The translations under genes and the position numbers were made by a program. Below are positions 18,336 through 26,316 of a stretch of DNA of 64,000 bases, in pieces. Each line of letters begins with the position of its first letter. Positions within the stretch are counted from its first letter, which is position 1. Below the pieces are notes generated by a model that was given only the letters and a program-made list of their open reading frames with translations, made no database searches and was not told the DNA's origin. This DNA comes from Chryseobacterium joostei (lineage in GTDB: Bacteria; Bacteroidota; Bacteroidia; Flavobacteriales; Weeksellaceae): the NCBI RefSeq assembly GCF_003815775.1, contig NZ_CP033926.1:2356001-2420000 (forward strand), in the 5' to 3' direction.

Positions 18336-19594
18336 TGTAATGTTCCGTTTTTCTTACTAGGTATAATAATTAATCTTAAAGAAGAATCTTTGTTGATATA
18401 GCTCCACATCCAGTTAAAGAATATGGCCAGCTTATTTCGAACGCTCAAAATTAGCATTAAATGGAGAAACATCCAGAAATACCATGCTAAAAATCCTTGA
18501 AATTTAATGAATGGTAAATCTACAACTGCTCTATGCTTTCCAATAGTGGCCAGCGAGCCCTTGTCATCATATTCATATTCGTTCCATTCTCCTGAGGTTT
18601 TCTTTAAAAGATTTTTGCCCAGATTCTTTGCTTGATTAATAGCTACATTAGCAACCTGGGGGTGGCCTTGTGGATATTTTGGTGTCTCCATATAAGCTAT
18701 ATCACCAATTGCGTAAATGTTGTCGTAGCCTTTTATTTTATTGTATCGATCTACTATATATCTGTTTCGAACTAATTTATCTTCCGAAAAGCCATCTATT
18801 ACATTTCCTGTAACACCTGCTGCCCAAATAACATTATTAGATGGTATTTCTTTGCCACTCTTCAGATGCACTTTTTCTCCGTCATAATCTGTAACAATTT
18901 CTCCGCTCATGAAAGTTACGCCAAGATCCTTAAGATACTTTTCCGATTTTTCCTGAGCTTCACTACTCATTACTGCAAGTGGCTTTTCTGTGGAACTTAC
19001 CAGAATAATCTTTAAATGATCAAAGTTCATGTAAGGATAATCTCTCGGAAGGATATCTTTTTTCATCTCAGCAAATGCTCCCGCAAGCTCTACCCCTGTT
19101 GGACCACTTCCTACAATAACGATATTCCAGTTTCCATCATCGCTTCTGCTCTTTTCAATAATCAGTTTTTCAAAGGTCATCAAAACATGATTTCTGATGC
19201 TGATTGCTTCCTGCGTATTTTTCATCCCGAAAGCTTTTCCCTCAAGTTCTTTGTTACCGAAGAAATTAGTTTTACAGCCTGTTGCAATAATCAGTTTATC
19301 ATAGGTGAATTCTGCCTCATCGGTAATCACCTTATTGTTTGCAGTATCAATTTCCCTGACATCTGTCATTCGGAACTGAGTGTTTCTGGATTGCTGAAAA
19401 ATCTTTCGAAAAGGGAAAGAAATATTGGAGGGTTCTATCCTCCCGGAGGCTACCTGATAAAAAAGCGGCTGAAACATATGATGGTTCATCCTGTCTAGAA
19501 CAATAACCTTTTTGTTCTTATTATTTAATGTTTTTGCAAGCTGCAGCCCCGCAAATCCTCCTCCTATAATGATGATTTTTTCGCGTGTTTCCAT
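18332..19594 (-). CDS. Type II NADH dehydrogenase-like FAD-dependent oxidoreductase
   Basis: About 420 residues from ATG 19594 ([16 protein letters not shown]), which I prefer to the TTG three codons earlier. It has two dinucleotide-binding folds: the N-terminal [15 protein letters not shown] for FAD and a second [20 protein letters not shown] (about 161-180) for NADH. There is a conserved AAGVTGN and the FAD-binding [12 protein letters not shown] (about 288-299). The C-terminal [19 protein letters not shown] is a hydrophobic/amphipathic membrane anchor of NDH-2 proteins, which pass electrons from NADH to menaquinone without pumping. It overlaps trmD by 4 bp. A -7 element lies 6 nt before the ATG. 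Confidence 0.9.
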   Translation of the reverse strand: METREKIIIIGGGFAGLQLAKTLNNKNKKVIVLDRMNHHMFQPLFYQVASGRIEPSNISFPFRKIFQQSRNTQFRMTDVREIDTANNKVITDEAEFTYDKLIIATGCKTNFFGNKELEGKAFGMKNTQEAISIRNHVLMTFEKLIIEKSRSDDGNWNIVIVGSGPTGVELAGAFAEMKKDILPRDYPYMNFDHLKIILVSSTEKPLAVMSSEAQEKSEKYLKDLGVTFMSGEIVTDYDGEKVHLKSGKEIPSNNVIWAAGVTGNVIDGFSEDKLVRNRYIVDRYNKIKGYDNIYAIGDIAYMETPKYPQGHPQVANVAINQAKNLGKNLLKKTSGEWNEYEYDDKGSLATIGKHRAVVDLPFIKFQGFLAWYFWMFLHLMLILSVRNKLAIFFNWMWSYINKDSSLRLIIIPSKKNGTLQ

Positions 19595-19600
19595 AATACA

Positions 19601-19650
19601 CAAATTTACTGATTTTATTTAGCATTTAGCAGTGAAAAAAGTTAGTTTTG
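19601..19650. promoter_or_regulatory. Divergent promoter region for NDH-2 (-) and GH25 (+)
   Basis: On the minus strand TAAATTTG occupies 19608-19601, 6 nt before the NDH-2 ATG. On the plus strand TAGTTTTG occupies 19643-19650, 9 nt before the GH25 ATG. Both predict very short or absent 5' UTRs. Confidence 0.5.
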
Positions 19651-19659
19651 CAAAACTTT

Positions 19660-20523
19660 ATGACACCAAGAAAGTACACCAAAAAAACTGCCAAACAGAT
19701 TCATAAGACCCGTCGAAAGAATTATTTTTTCCGTCGATGGGTGATATTAGCAATCTTAATAGTTGCTTTAATTGGAACTGGCTTTTACCTCAAACAATCC
19801 GTAAGTTATTACTACGCCTTGTACTTCAATAAATTTACTCATAAAAAACTTCATAACAGCGAAAAGGAAGCTTCAAGGATTCAAAGAATTTTAGCAAATA
19901 ATCTTGATAAAACCTATGGCTTTGATGTTTCTCATTATCAAAACAGAGAAGACATCAAATGGGACAGCCTAAGCATTGGAAATAAAACAATTCCGTTGGA
20001 GTTTGTGGTAATGCGTGCAACAATGGGAAACCGTAGTGCTGATAAGCATTTTGATGAATTCTGGGAAATGGCCAAGAAGCACAATCTCATTCGTGGAGCT
20101 TATCATTTTTATAGAGCGGATGAGGATCCTGTGATTCAGGCCAACAATTTTTTAGCTAATGTAAAATTGGAAAGTGGAGATCTCCCACCTATTTTGGACA
20201 TTGAAAAAATCCCAAAACGTAAAACCAATAAAAAATTGATTGAGGACTTAAAGGTATGGTGTAAAATTGTAGAGGAAACGTATGGTGAGAAACCCATTAT
20301 TTATACTTACTATCATTATTACAAAGATTTTCTGAAAGGAGAATTTGAGGGCTATCCACTATGGTTGGCCAACTATAACGACGTCCCTACTCCGTCTCCT
20401 AATGATCAGTGGGATTTTTGGCAATTTACTGAAAACGGAATTGTTCATGGGATCAATACCAAGGTTGATCTTGATATTTACAATGGAAATTCCTGGTCTT
20501 TAAAAAGACTGACGTTGGATTGA
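19660..20523 (+). CDS. Membrane-anchored GH25 lysozyme-like muramidase
   Basis: About 287 residues from ATG 19660; the in-frame TTG at 19648 is less likely. A Lys/Arg-rich cytoplasmic head is followed by one TM helix (about 27-43) and then a glycoside hydrolase family 25 domain that cleaves the MurNAc-GlcNAc bond of peptidoglycan. Family marks are YGFDVSHYQ (about 86-94, first catalytic Asp), VVMRATMGN, IRGAYHFYRADEDP and PPILDIEKI with the catalytic DIE at about 180-182, then PLWLANYND and DQWDFWQFTENG near the end. It would act in the periplasm as a wall-remodelling enzyme tethered to the inner membrane. Single gene between divergent NDH-2 and a convergent hydrolase. Confidence 0.92.
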   Translation: MTPRKYTKKTAKQIHKTRRKNYFFRRWVILAILIVALIGTGFYLKQSVSYYYALYFNKFTHKKLHNSEKEASRIQRILANNLDKTYGFDVSHYQNREDIKWDSLSIGNKTIPLEFVVMRATMGNRSADKHFDEFWEMAKKHNLIRGAYHFYRADEDPVIQANNFLANVKLESGDLPPILDIEKIPKRKTNKKLIEDLKVWCKIVEETYGEKPIIYTYYHYYKDFLKGEFEGYPLWLANYNDVPTPSPNDQWDFWQFTENGIVHGINTKVDLDIYNGNSWSLKRLTLD

Positions 20524-20605
20524 TAGAGAAGAAGCCAAAAGATGGAATTTATTGTAATTCGAAACAGCAATACCCAACCTCCATCTTTTTGTCTTTAGGC
20601 TTTAA

Positions 20606-22255
20606 TTATTTTTTCAAGAATTTTATAATATCGGCATTTAATTCATCAGCTTTTTCAAAAGGAACCATGTGGGTAGTATCCTTATAAATTTTCAGTTCTG
20701 TGTTAGGAATTTCTTTTGCGATAAATTCTGTATGCTCTGGCTTAATAACATCCTTATCTCCCACAACAACCAATACCGGACTTTTTATTTTATTCAAATC
20801 TTTTTTACTGATGTTAGGTTCAGTAAGCATAATCTTTAATAATCTACGTTCATTGAATACTTCAGGAGTATTTACTTGATTTAGCTGGGTCATTTGACTA
20901 GAGAACCGAGCAAGAAGTTTTTCATCTACTCCTTCAGGAAAAGCGTTGGCTCCGATTATGATTAGCTTATTAAGATTATCCGGATATTTCAATGCAAATT
21001 CTAATCCTGTACATCCTCCATCACTCCATCCTGCAATATTAACTTTATCAAGCTTCAGATGATCTGCCAATGCTTTTACATCATCTGCAAACAATTTATA
21101 GGTAAAATCTGTCTGTGAGGTATCCTTACTTTTTCCCTGCCCTCTTGTATCTATTGCAATTACCTTATATTGCTTAGATAAAACAGGAATCTGCTGATAA
21201 TAATCCTTTATACTCCCTGAATTGCCATGAAGCAAGATCAATGGTTCTCCGTCCCCATAAACCTCATAATAAAGATCAGTATCTTTCAATTTCAGGTATT
21301 TTCCTGCAGATTGATTTTTACCGTATATGGATTGATCTGCTTCCTCTATATATTTTGAATTGTCAGAAATCCAATTCTGAAGATCATCATCCGAATATCC
21401 ACCCTCATCCTCTTTTGTATCTTTTCCGTTTTTATCCATTTTCACATCAATATTAATAGCTGGCGCCGCGATTGACATTTTCATCCAGTCACCGTAAAAT
21501 TCTCTTATAAACCCTGTCCTGAATAATTCCGCACTAATCTTAATGCTTCCATTAAATTCTTTTAAAAACTGAATTCCAACAAAAAACTTGCCCTGAACCC
21601 AGATATTCTGATCATTGACATCCAGTGTGTAGGTTCCGTCTTTTATCATATCTTCGGTAAGTTCAACGGTAATTTCTTCATCCAGAATGTTTTTATCCGG
21701 AAAACCATTTTTCTCACTGTAAATACTGTATCGCATCAAAACTGGTTCAGTGGAAGTGTAGCGGGCGATATTCAGATTAATATTCTTAATCTTGGATCTT
21801 TTCTTTGCATTAAATTCCAGAGCTGTTTCTCCTAAAAAATCCTGTTTACTCATTGCCGGATTCACTGAATATAAAACACTTTTTGTCTTTGTATTGACAC
21901 CCCAGTTTTTATCTACCAGCTTTTTAGGCTTAATGGCAATTTCCTTAATATTTTTAATCTTCTCTTTTAAAAATATCTTCTGCTGATCATGCTTTTTAAA
22001 ATCCTGTACCGTTTCTTTATACAACTCATATCCCGGTACTTCAATCTTTACGATTTGCTGTGGGTCTAGCTTCGAAAGGTCTATTGAAAAATTTCCTTTC
22101 TCGTCAGAAATTGTTCCATTGGTCTTTTTTTCAATTCCAACTTTTACATAAGGAATAGGCTGGTTTTCATTTTTAGAAATAATTGTTCCGGAAATGACTT
22201 GTGCATCAAGTGTGTAAATAGCCAAAATAAAGAATAAGGCATTAAGTTTTTTCAT
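20606..22255 (-). CDS. Secreted alpha/beta hydrolase fused to a carboxypeptidase-regulatory-like domain
   Basis: About 549 residues starting at ATG 22255 (MKKLNALFFILAIYTLDAQ, signal peptide). The longer frame with MHQTFN adds a poor start. Residues about 20-100 form a CarboxypepD_reg-like domain (GTIISKNENQPIPYVKVGIE, GTISDEKGNFSIDL), about 105-275 a beta-rich spacer, and about 320-549 an alpha/beta hydrolase with LLHGNSGS (oxyanion hole, 342-349), nucleophile Ser411 in GWSDGG, LVVVGDKDVI (acid) and DTTHMVPFEK (His). Likely an esterase or related hydrolase in the periplasm or on the surface; substrate unknown. The domain combination is common in Flavobacteriia. Confidence 0.87.
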   Translation of the reverse strand: MKKLNALFFILAIYTLDAQVISGTIISKNENQPIPYVKVGIEKKTNGTISDEKGNFSIDLSKLDPQQIVKIEVPGYELYKETVQDFKKHDQQKIFLKEKIKNIKEIAIKPKKLVDKNWGVNTKTKSVLYSVNPAMSKQDFLGETALEFNAKKRSKIKNINLNIARYTSTEPVLMRYSIYSEKNGFPDKNILDEEITVELTEDMIKDGTYTLDVNDQNIWVQGKFFVGIQFLKEFNGSIKISAELFRTGFIREFYGDWMKMSIAAPAINIDVKMDKNGKDTKEDEGGYSDDDLQNWISDNSKYIEEADQSIYGKNQSAGKYLKLKDTDLYYEVYGDGEPLILLHGNSGSIKDYYQQIPVLSKQYKVIAIDTRGQGKSKDTSQTDFTYKLFADDVKALADHLKLDKVNIAGWSDGGCTGLEFALKYPDNLNKLIIIGANAFPEGVDEKLLARFSSQMTQLNQVNTPEVFNERRLLKIMLTEPNISKKDLNKIKSPVLVVVGDKDVIKPEHTEFIAKEIPNTELKIYKDTTHMVPFEKADELNADIIKFLKK

Positions 22256-22400
22256 GTTAAAAGTTTGATGCAAACTTATTTATTTTGCTTGACCAATCTT
22301 CATAAGGTCTTATTAAATTTGGTTGCCTTTTAGTTAAAGTTGTTTTAAATTCTCTGTATTCAAGGGAAATTCTCTACAAAATTTAAATATCATCCTATTT

Positions 22401-22913
22401 CTACAAAATATTCATGATTTCTTCCCATGAATTTACCCGTTGGTAGGTCTCATTTTCTATCAGCTCATTATGGGGTTGGGTAAAAATCAGTCTGTCGCCT
22501 GAGAAATGATCTAAATTCTTTGGATAATCATCAATCATTACATCCCCCGATACTACTCTTTTGCTTCCACAAAGAACAATCTGTTCCCATGTGATGAATG
22601 GAAAATGCTCAGCCAGCCAGTCATATTTTTCCCTCAGACTGTTGGGAAACTCCATTCCTGCAGAAACAATGTAGAGTTCATATTTATTGTTTAGATATTC
22701 CATCGCTTCACGGCTGCCTTCCATTACAGGCAAGGTGCGGAAAAAACCTACCTCATTCACATGCTTTTTCCCGTTAGGAAAGACCTCTAATTCAGGCTTC
22801 CCAACCATAGTACCTACTTCAAGATCTTTTCCTGTATCTCTTTTTTCAAATTGTGCCAACTGATGATATACATCCGCCATTACTCCATCCATATCAACAA
22901 TTACTTTTTTCAT
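22401..22913 (-). CDS. 5' nucleotidase of the NT5C/HAD type
   Basis: 170 residues. HAD fold with the nucleophile motif VDMDGVMAD at residues 6-14 (first Asp nucleophile, DxDG), a cap segment, YIVSAGME (motif II Ser) and SGDVMIDDYPKNLDHF (motif IV acids). This matches the 5'(3')-deoxyribonucleotidase-like family that dephosphorylates (deoxy)nucleoside monophosphates. Cytoplasmic. It is followed at 146 bp by the hydrolase gene on the same strand and divergent from the ABC-F gene. Family assignment is good; exact substrate is unknown. Confidence 0.9.
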   Translation of the reverse strand: MKKVIVDMDGVMADVYHQLAQFEKRDTGKDLEVGTMVGKPELEVFPNGKKHVNEVGFFRTLPVMEGSREAMEYLNNKYELYIVSAGMEFPNSLREKYDWLAEHFPFITWEQIVLCGSKRVVSGDVMIDDYPKNLDHFSGDRLIFTQPHNELIENETYQRVNSWEEIMNIL

Positions 22914-23069
22914 ACTTCATTATATTATTTGTTATTAACGATTATTTTTGATCCACTGCTATCAAATTTACTGAATAGTTTTCTCAGGCAGTGGACACAG
23001 TTTATTAAAAAATCGTAAATAATCATTTTTATAAAAGACGTTCCAGAAAGTTTTATGGTTACATTTTCG

Positions 23070-23077
23070 TATTTTTG
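23070..23077 (+). promoter_or_regulatory. -7 promoter element of the ABC-F gene
   Basis: TATTTTTG matches TAnnTTTG and lies 39 nt before the ATG in the divergent intergenic region. Confidence 0.45.
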
Positions 23078-23116
23078 CCGTTCTATTCAAAATTAAAATC
23101 AAACCATTAATTTCCA

Positions 23117-25012
23117 ATGAATTACGTTTCTGCAGAAAATCTTACCAAATCCTACGGCATCAAAGTTTTGTTTGAAAACATTTCTTTTCACATCAATGAA
23201 GGAGACAAAATTGCCATTGTTGCCAAAAACGGAAGTGGAAAATCTACCCTTCTGAAAATTTTAATGGGTAAAGAAATTGCAGACAGTGGCACTGCAATCA
23301 TCAACAAGGATATTCAGGTGGTATTATTTGACCAGGAAATCGATTATGATCCCAACCTCAACATTGAGGAATTTATGATGACACTGGATTCTAAACCTAT
23401 TCTTGCCCTGAAGAATTATCATAAGTCTCTTCATTCCACCGATAATGACTTTATTGAAAAAGCATTGGCTGATATGGAAGCTCACAAAGCATGGGACCTT
23501 GAAAATGAAATGAAGCAGATTCTTTCCCAACTTAAGATTACTGATCTTGAAGCAAAAATGGGAACCCTTTCAGGAGGCCAGATCAAACGTGTAGCATTGG
23601 CGAAATTATTAACAGAAACCAGAGCTGAACACAGACATACGCTACTGATTATGGATGAGCCTACCAACCACTTGGATGTGGATATGGTAGAATGGCTTGA
23701 AAATTATTTGACCAAAGCAAAAATCACCTTATTACTGGTTACCCACGACAGATATTTCCTAGACAGTGTCTGCGATATTATTTGGGAAATGGAGGATGGA
23801 AACCTTTATTTTCACAATGGTTCATATGCCACTTATCTTGAGAACAAAATGATTCGTGAGGATAATCTCAATGCAACCATTGATAAAGCAAATAACCTTT
23901 ACAGAAAGGAATTGGAATGGATGCGAAGACAGCCTAAAGCAAGAACCACAAAGTCCAAAAGCAGAATTGATTCTTTTTACGAAACTGAAAAAGTTGCTAA
24001 AACAGATACCAGAAAACAGGGTCTTGAACTAGATTTTGAAATGAAGCGTCTGGGCAATAAGATTCTTGAACTGAAAAATATTGATAAAAGTTTTGGAAAT
24101 AAGGTATTATTAAAGGATTTCAGCTATCAATTTCAACGTGGTGAAAAAGTAGGAATCATTGGGAAAAACGGAGCGGGCAAATCTACTCTTCTTAATATCA
24201 TTCAGGGTTTTGAAAAATATGATAAAGGTGAGATTGAAACCGGAGAAACTATTTCTTTTGGATATTTTGCACAGAAAGGACTTACGTACAAGGAAGATGA
24301 GCGTGTTATTGATTTCATTAAGGAAATTGCAGAATTCTATCCTTTAGCGAATGGAAAAAGTCTTTCTGCATCACAGTTTTTGAGATTATTTTTATTTGAT
24401 GATCAAACGCAATACTCACCTATCTCAAAGTTATCAGGTGGAGAAAAAAGAAGACTGCATTTAATGTATATTCTTTATCAGAATCCTAACTTTTTGATTT
24501 TTGACGAACCTACAAATGATCTGGATCTTCCCACATTAACGGTTCTTGAAAACTTTCTTCAGCAATTCCAGGGATCTTTAATTATTGTTTCCCACGACAG
24601 ATATTTTATGGACAGGATTGTGGATCATGTCCTTGCTTTTGAAGGAGATGGAAAAATAAGAGATTTTGTTGGAAACTTCTCTGAATATCGTGAAGCAAAA
24701 AGCAGAGAAGATGCCCTGGAAAAAAATACCGTTGTAAAACCCGAACCGGTTAAAGAAACTATTTCTATTCCGGAAACGCCTCAATCTTCTAATACGCCAA
24801 AAAGGAAACTGACCTTTAAGGAACAGAGAGAATTGGAAACCATTGAAAAAGAAATGCCTGAGCTTGAAGAAAAGCGTGCAAAGATCTTGGACCAGCTTAA
24901 TAATGAAAGTGATTATGAAAAAATAGCCGGTCTTTCCTCAGAGCTGGAAACAATTTCCGAAAAACTGGAAAACCATGAGATGAGATGGCTTGAATTACAG
25001 GAAGCATTATAA
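23117..25012 (+). CDS. ABC-F family ATPase (Uup/EttA-like)
   Basis: 631 residues with two ABC ATPase domains and no membrane segment, the plan of ribosome-acting ABC-F proteins. Domain 1: Walker A AKNGSGKST (36-44), signature LSGGQIKRVALAK, Walker B LLIMDEPTNHLD, and the His-switch THDRYFLDSV. Between the domains is a charged P-site tRNA-interaction-motif-like linker with MRRQPKARTTKSKSRI. Domain 2: GKNGAGKST, LSGGEKRRLHLM, LIFDEPTNDLD, SHDRYFMDR. The last 80 residues, after a Pro-rich linker, form a coiled coil (KEQRELETIEKEMPELEEKR) like that of Uup, which binds nucleic acid. It probably works on translating ribosomes or on DNA structures. Confidence 0.94.
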   Translation: MNYVSAENLTKSYGIKVLFENISFHINEGDKIAIVAKNGSGKSTLLKILMGKEIADSGTAIINKDIQVVLFDQEIDYDPNLNIEEFMMTLDSKPILALKNYHKSLHSTDNDFIEKALADMEAHKAWDLENEMKQILSQLKITDLEAKMGTLSGGQIKRVALAKLLTETRAEHRHTLLIMDEPTNHLDVDMVEWLENYLTKAKITLLLVTHDRYFLDSVCDIIWEMEDGNLYFHNGSYATYLENKMIREDNLNATIDKANNLYRKELEWMRRQPKARTTKSKSRIDSFYETEKVAKTDTRKQGLELDFEMKRLGNKILELKNIDKSFGNKVLLKDFSYQFQRGEKVGIIGKNGAGKSTLLNIIQGFEKYDKGEIETGETISFGYFAQKGLTYKEDERVIDFIKEIAEFYPLANGKSLSASQFLRLFLFDDQTQYSPISKLSGGEKRRLHLMYILYQNPNFLIFDEPTNDLDLPTLTVLENFLQQFQGSLIIVSHDRYFMDRIVDHVLAFEGDGKIRDFVGNFSEYREAKSREDALEKNTVVKPEPVKETISIPETPQSSNTPKRKLTFKEQRELETIEKEMPELEEKRAKILDQLNNESDYEKIAGLSSELETISEKLENHEMRWLELQEAL

Positions 25013-25078
25013 AATTTTGAGCTAGGAACTATGAATTGGTCATTAACATTTGAACCAATTCATAATTCTTAGTTTATA

Positions 25079-26134
25079 TTACAGCTTAACTATGCTTTGC
25101 TCTTTTGTGCTTTTTAGTGAAGCATCTATAATCTTCATATTCTGAATTACTTCTTTTCCCGGTGATGGTAAAGGATATCCAAAGACAATATGCTCGTAGA
25201 TTTGCTGGTAATAATTCATATAATTTCCCGCTTCACTTGAAGTTAATGTCCTTACTGTTTCAGAGTTTTCATTTAAATAGTTTAAAATTCCGTCTACCTC
25301 TTTCAAAGGCTCCATCCAATCTTTACCATAGACAGGAATTGCTCCGGCAACCAATTCACTTTCCTGATTATCTGTTCTTTCCTGTAAAAAACTTCCTCTG
25401 TCTCCATGTATGGTATAGGCATAATGAGCTTCTTTACTGAATACTGATGATTTCAATCTTACCCTTAAATCATCTTTATAGAATAAGAGAATTTCAAAAT
25501 AATCATTAGCGAATTCCGGACCTTTCATGGAAAATACATCCGCAAAAAGCTTTTCGGGATAACCAAAATACTGTACAGCCTGATCTACAAGATGAGCACC
25601 AAGATCATGAAGTGACCCTGAACCTATCTGATCCGGATTTTCCTTATGCTGCTTTCCACTTGATGTAGTACGGAAACGATCAAAACGGATTTCAGCTTCT
25701 TTAATATTTCCAAGTTTCCCTTCTGTTAAAATCTTTTGTACCTGTAAGAAATCACGATCAAATCTTCTATTCTGATATACACTTAGAAACAAACTCTTTT
25801 CTTCAGCAAGTTTTACAAGTTCTTCAGCTTCCGCAACATTTACTGTAAATGGTTTTTCAACAATAATATTTTTTCCGGCCTCAAGTGCTTTTTTTGCATA
25901 TTCATAATGTGTCTGAACCGGTGTATTAACAATCACCAGCTCTATATCTGCATTTTTAAGCATTTCTTCTACTGAGTGATAAATGGTTGCTTCAGGATAT
26001 TTTTCTTTTGATTCCTCTTTACTTCTTTCTACCACAGCAGAAATAAAAAACCCCGGATGTTCTTTTAAAAAAGGGGCATGAAATACCTTGCCACTCATTC
26101 CAAAGGCGCAAAGCCCTGCTTTTACCAATTGCAT
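25079..26134 (-). CDS. Gfo/Idh/MocA-family oxidoreductase
   Basis: 351 residues. N-terminal Rossmann domain for NAD(P) (LVKAGLCAFGMSGKVFHAPF, then IELVIVNTPVQTHYEYAK) and the family motif AGKNIIVEKPFTVN with the catalytic Lys at about residue 94. The C-terminal alpha/beta domain includes GSGSLHDLGAHLVDQAVQYFG, the substrate-site HDxGxHxxD. Such enzymes oxidise or reduce sugars or polyols; this resembles YvaA/IolX-like members, but the substrate is not visible. It is convergent with ABC-F and divergent from the TonB receptor. Single gene. Confidence 0.92.
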   Translation of the reverse strand: MQLVKAGLCAFGMSGKVFHAPFLKEHPGFFISAVVERSKEESKEKYPEATIYHSVEEMLKNADIELVIVNTPVQTHYEYAKKALEAGKNIIVEKPFTVNVAEAEELVKLAEEKSLFLSVYQNRRFDRDFLQVQKILTEGKLGNIKEAEIRFDRFRTTSSGKQHKENPDQIGSGSLHDLGAHLVDQAVQYFGYPEKLFADVFSMKGPEFANDYFEILLFYKDDLRVRLKSSVFSKEAHYAYTIHGDRGSFLQERTDNQESELVAGAIPVYGKDWMEPLKEVDGILNYLNENSETVRTLTSSEAGNYMNYYQQIYEHIVFGYPLPSPGKEVIQNMKIIDASLKSTKEQSIVKL

Positions 26135-26246
26135 AATTTATTTTTAAAACAAATATATTCATAAAAACTCCAGATTTTCCCATCCACAATAACAATAGAA
26201 ATAATCCATTTATTTCACCTAAAAAAATATGACAAAAATCACAAAA

Positions 26247-26282
26247 TTATTTTTATCTATTCTAAACAAATACTTACATTTG
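26247..26282 (+). promoter_or_regulatory. Promoter and possible iron-responsive operator upstream of the siderophore receptor
   Basis: TACATTTG (26275-26282) is a -7 element. Just upstream, an AT-rich segment containing TATCTATTCTAAA resembles the flavobacterial Fur-type operator (ATnnnTCTAAA core). The operator reading is by eye and weak; position over the -33 region would suit repression by iron. Confidence 0.35.
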
Positions 26283-26316
26283 CGCCTTATTTAAAACTGT
26301 TCTACATAAAAATAAA

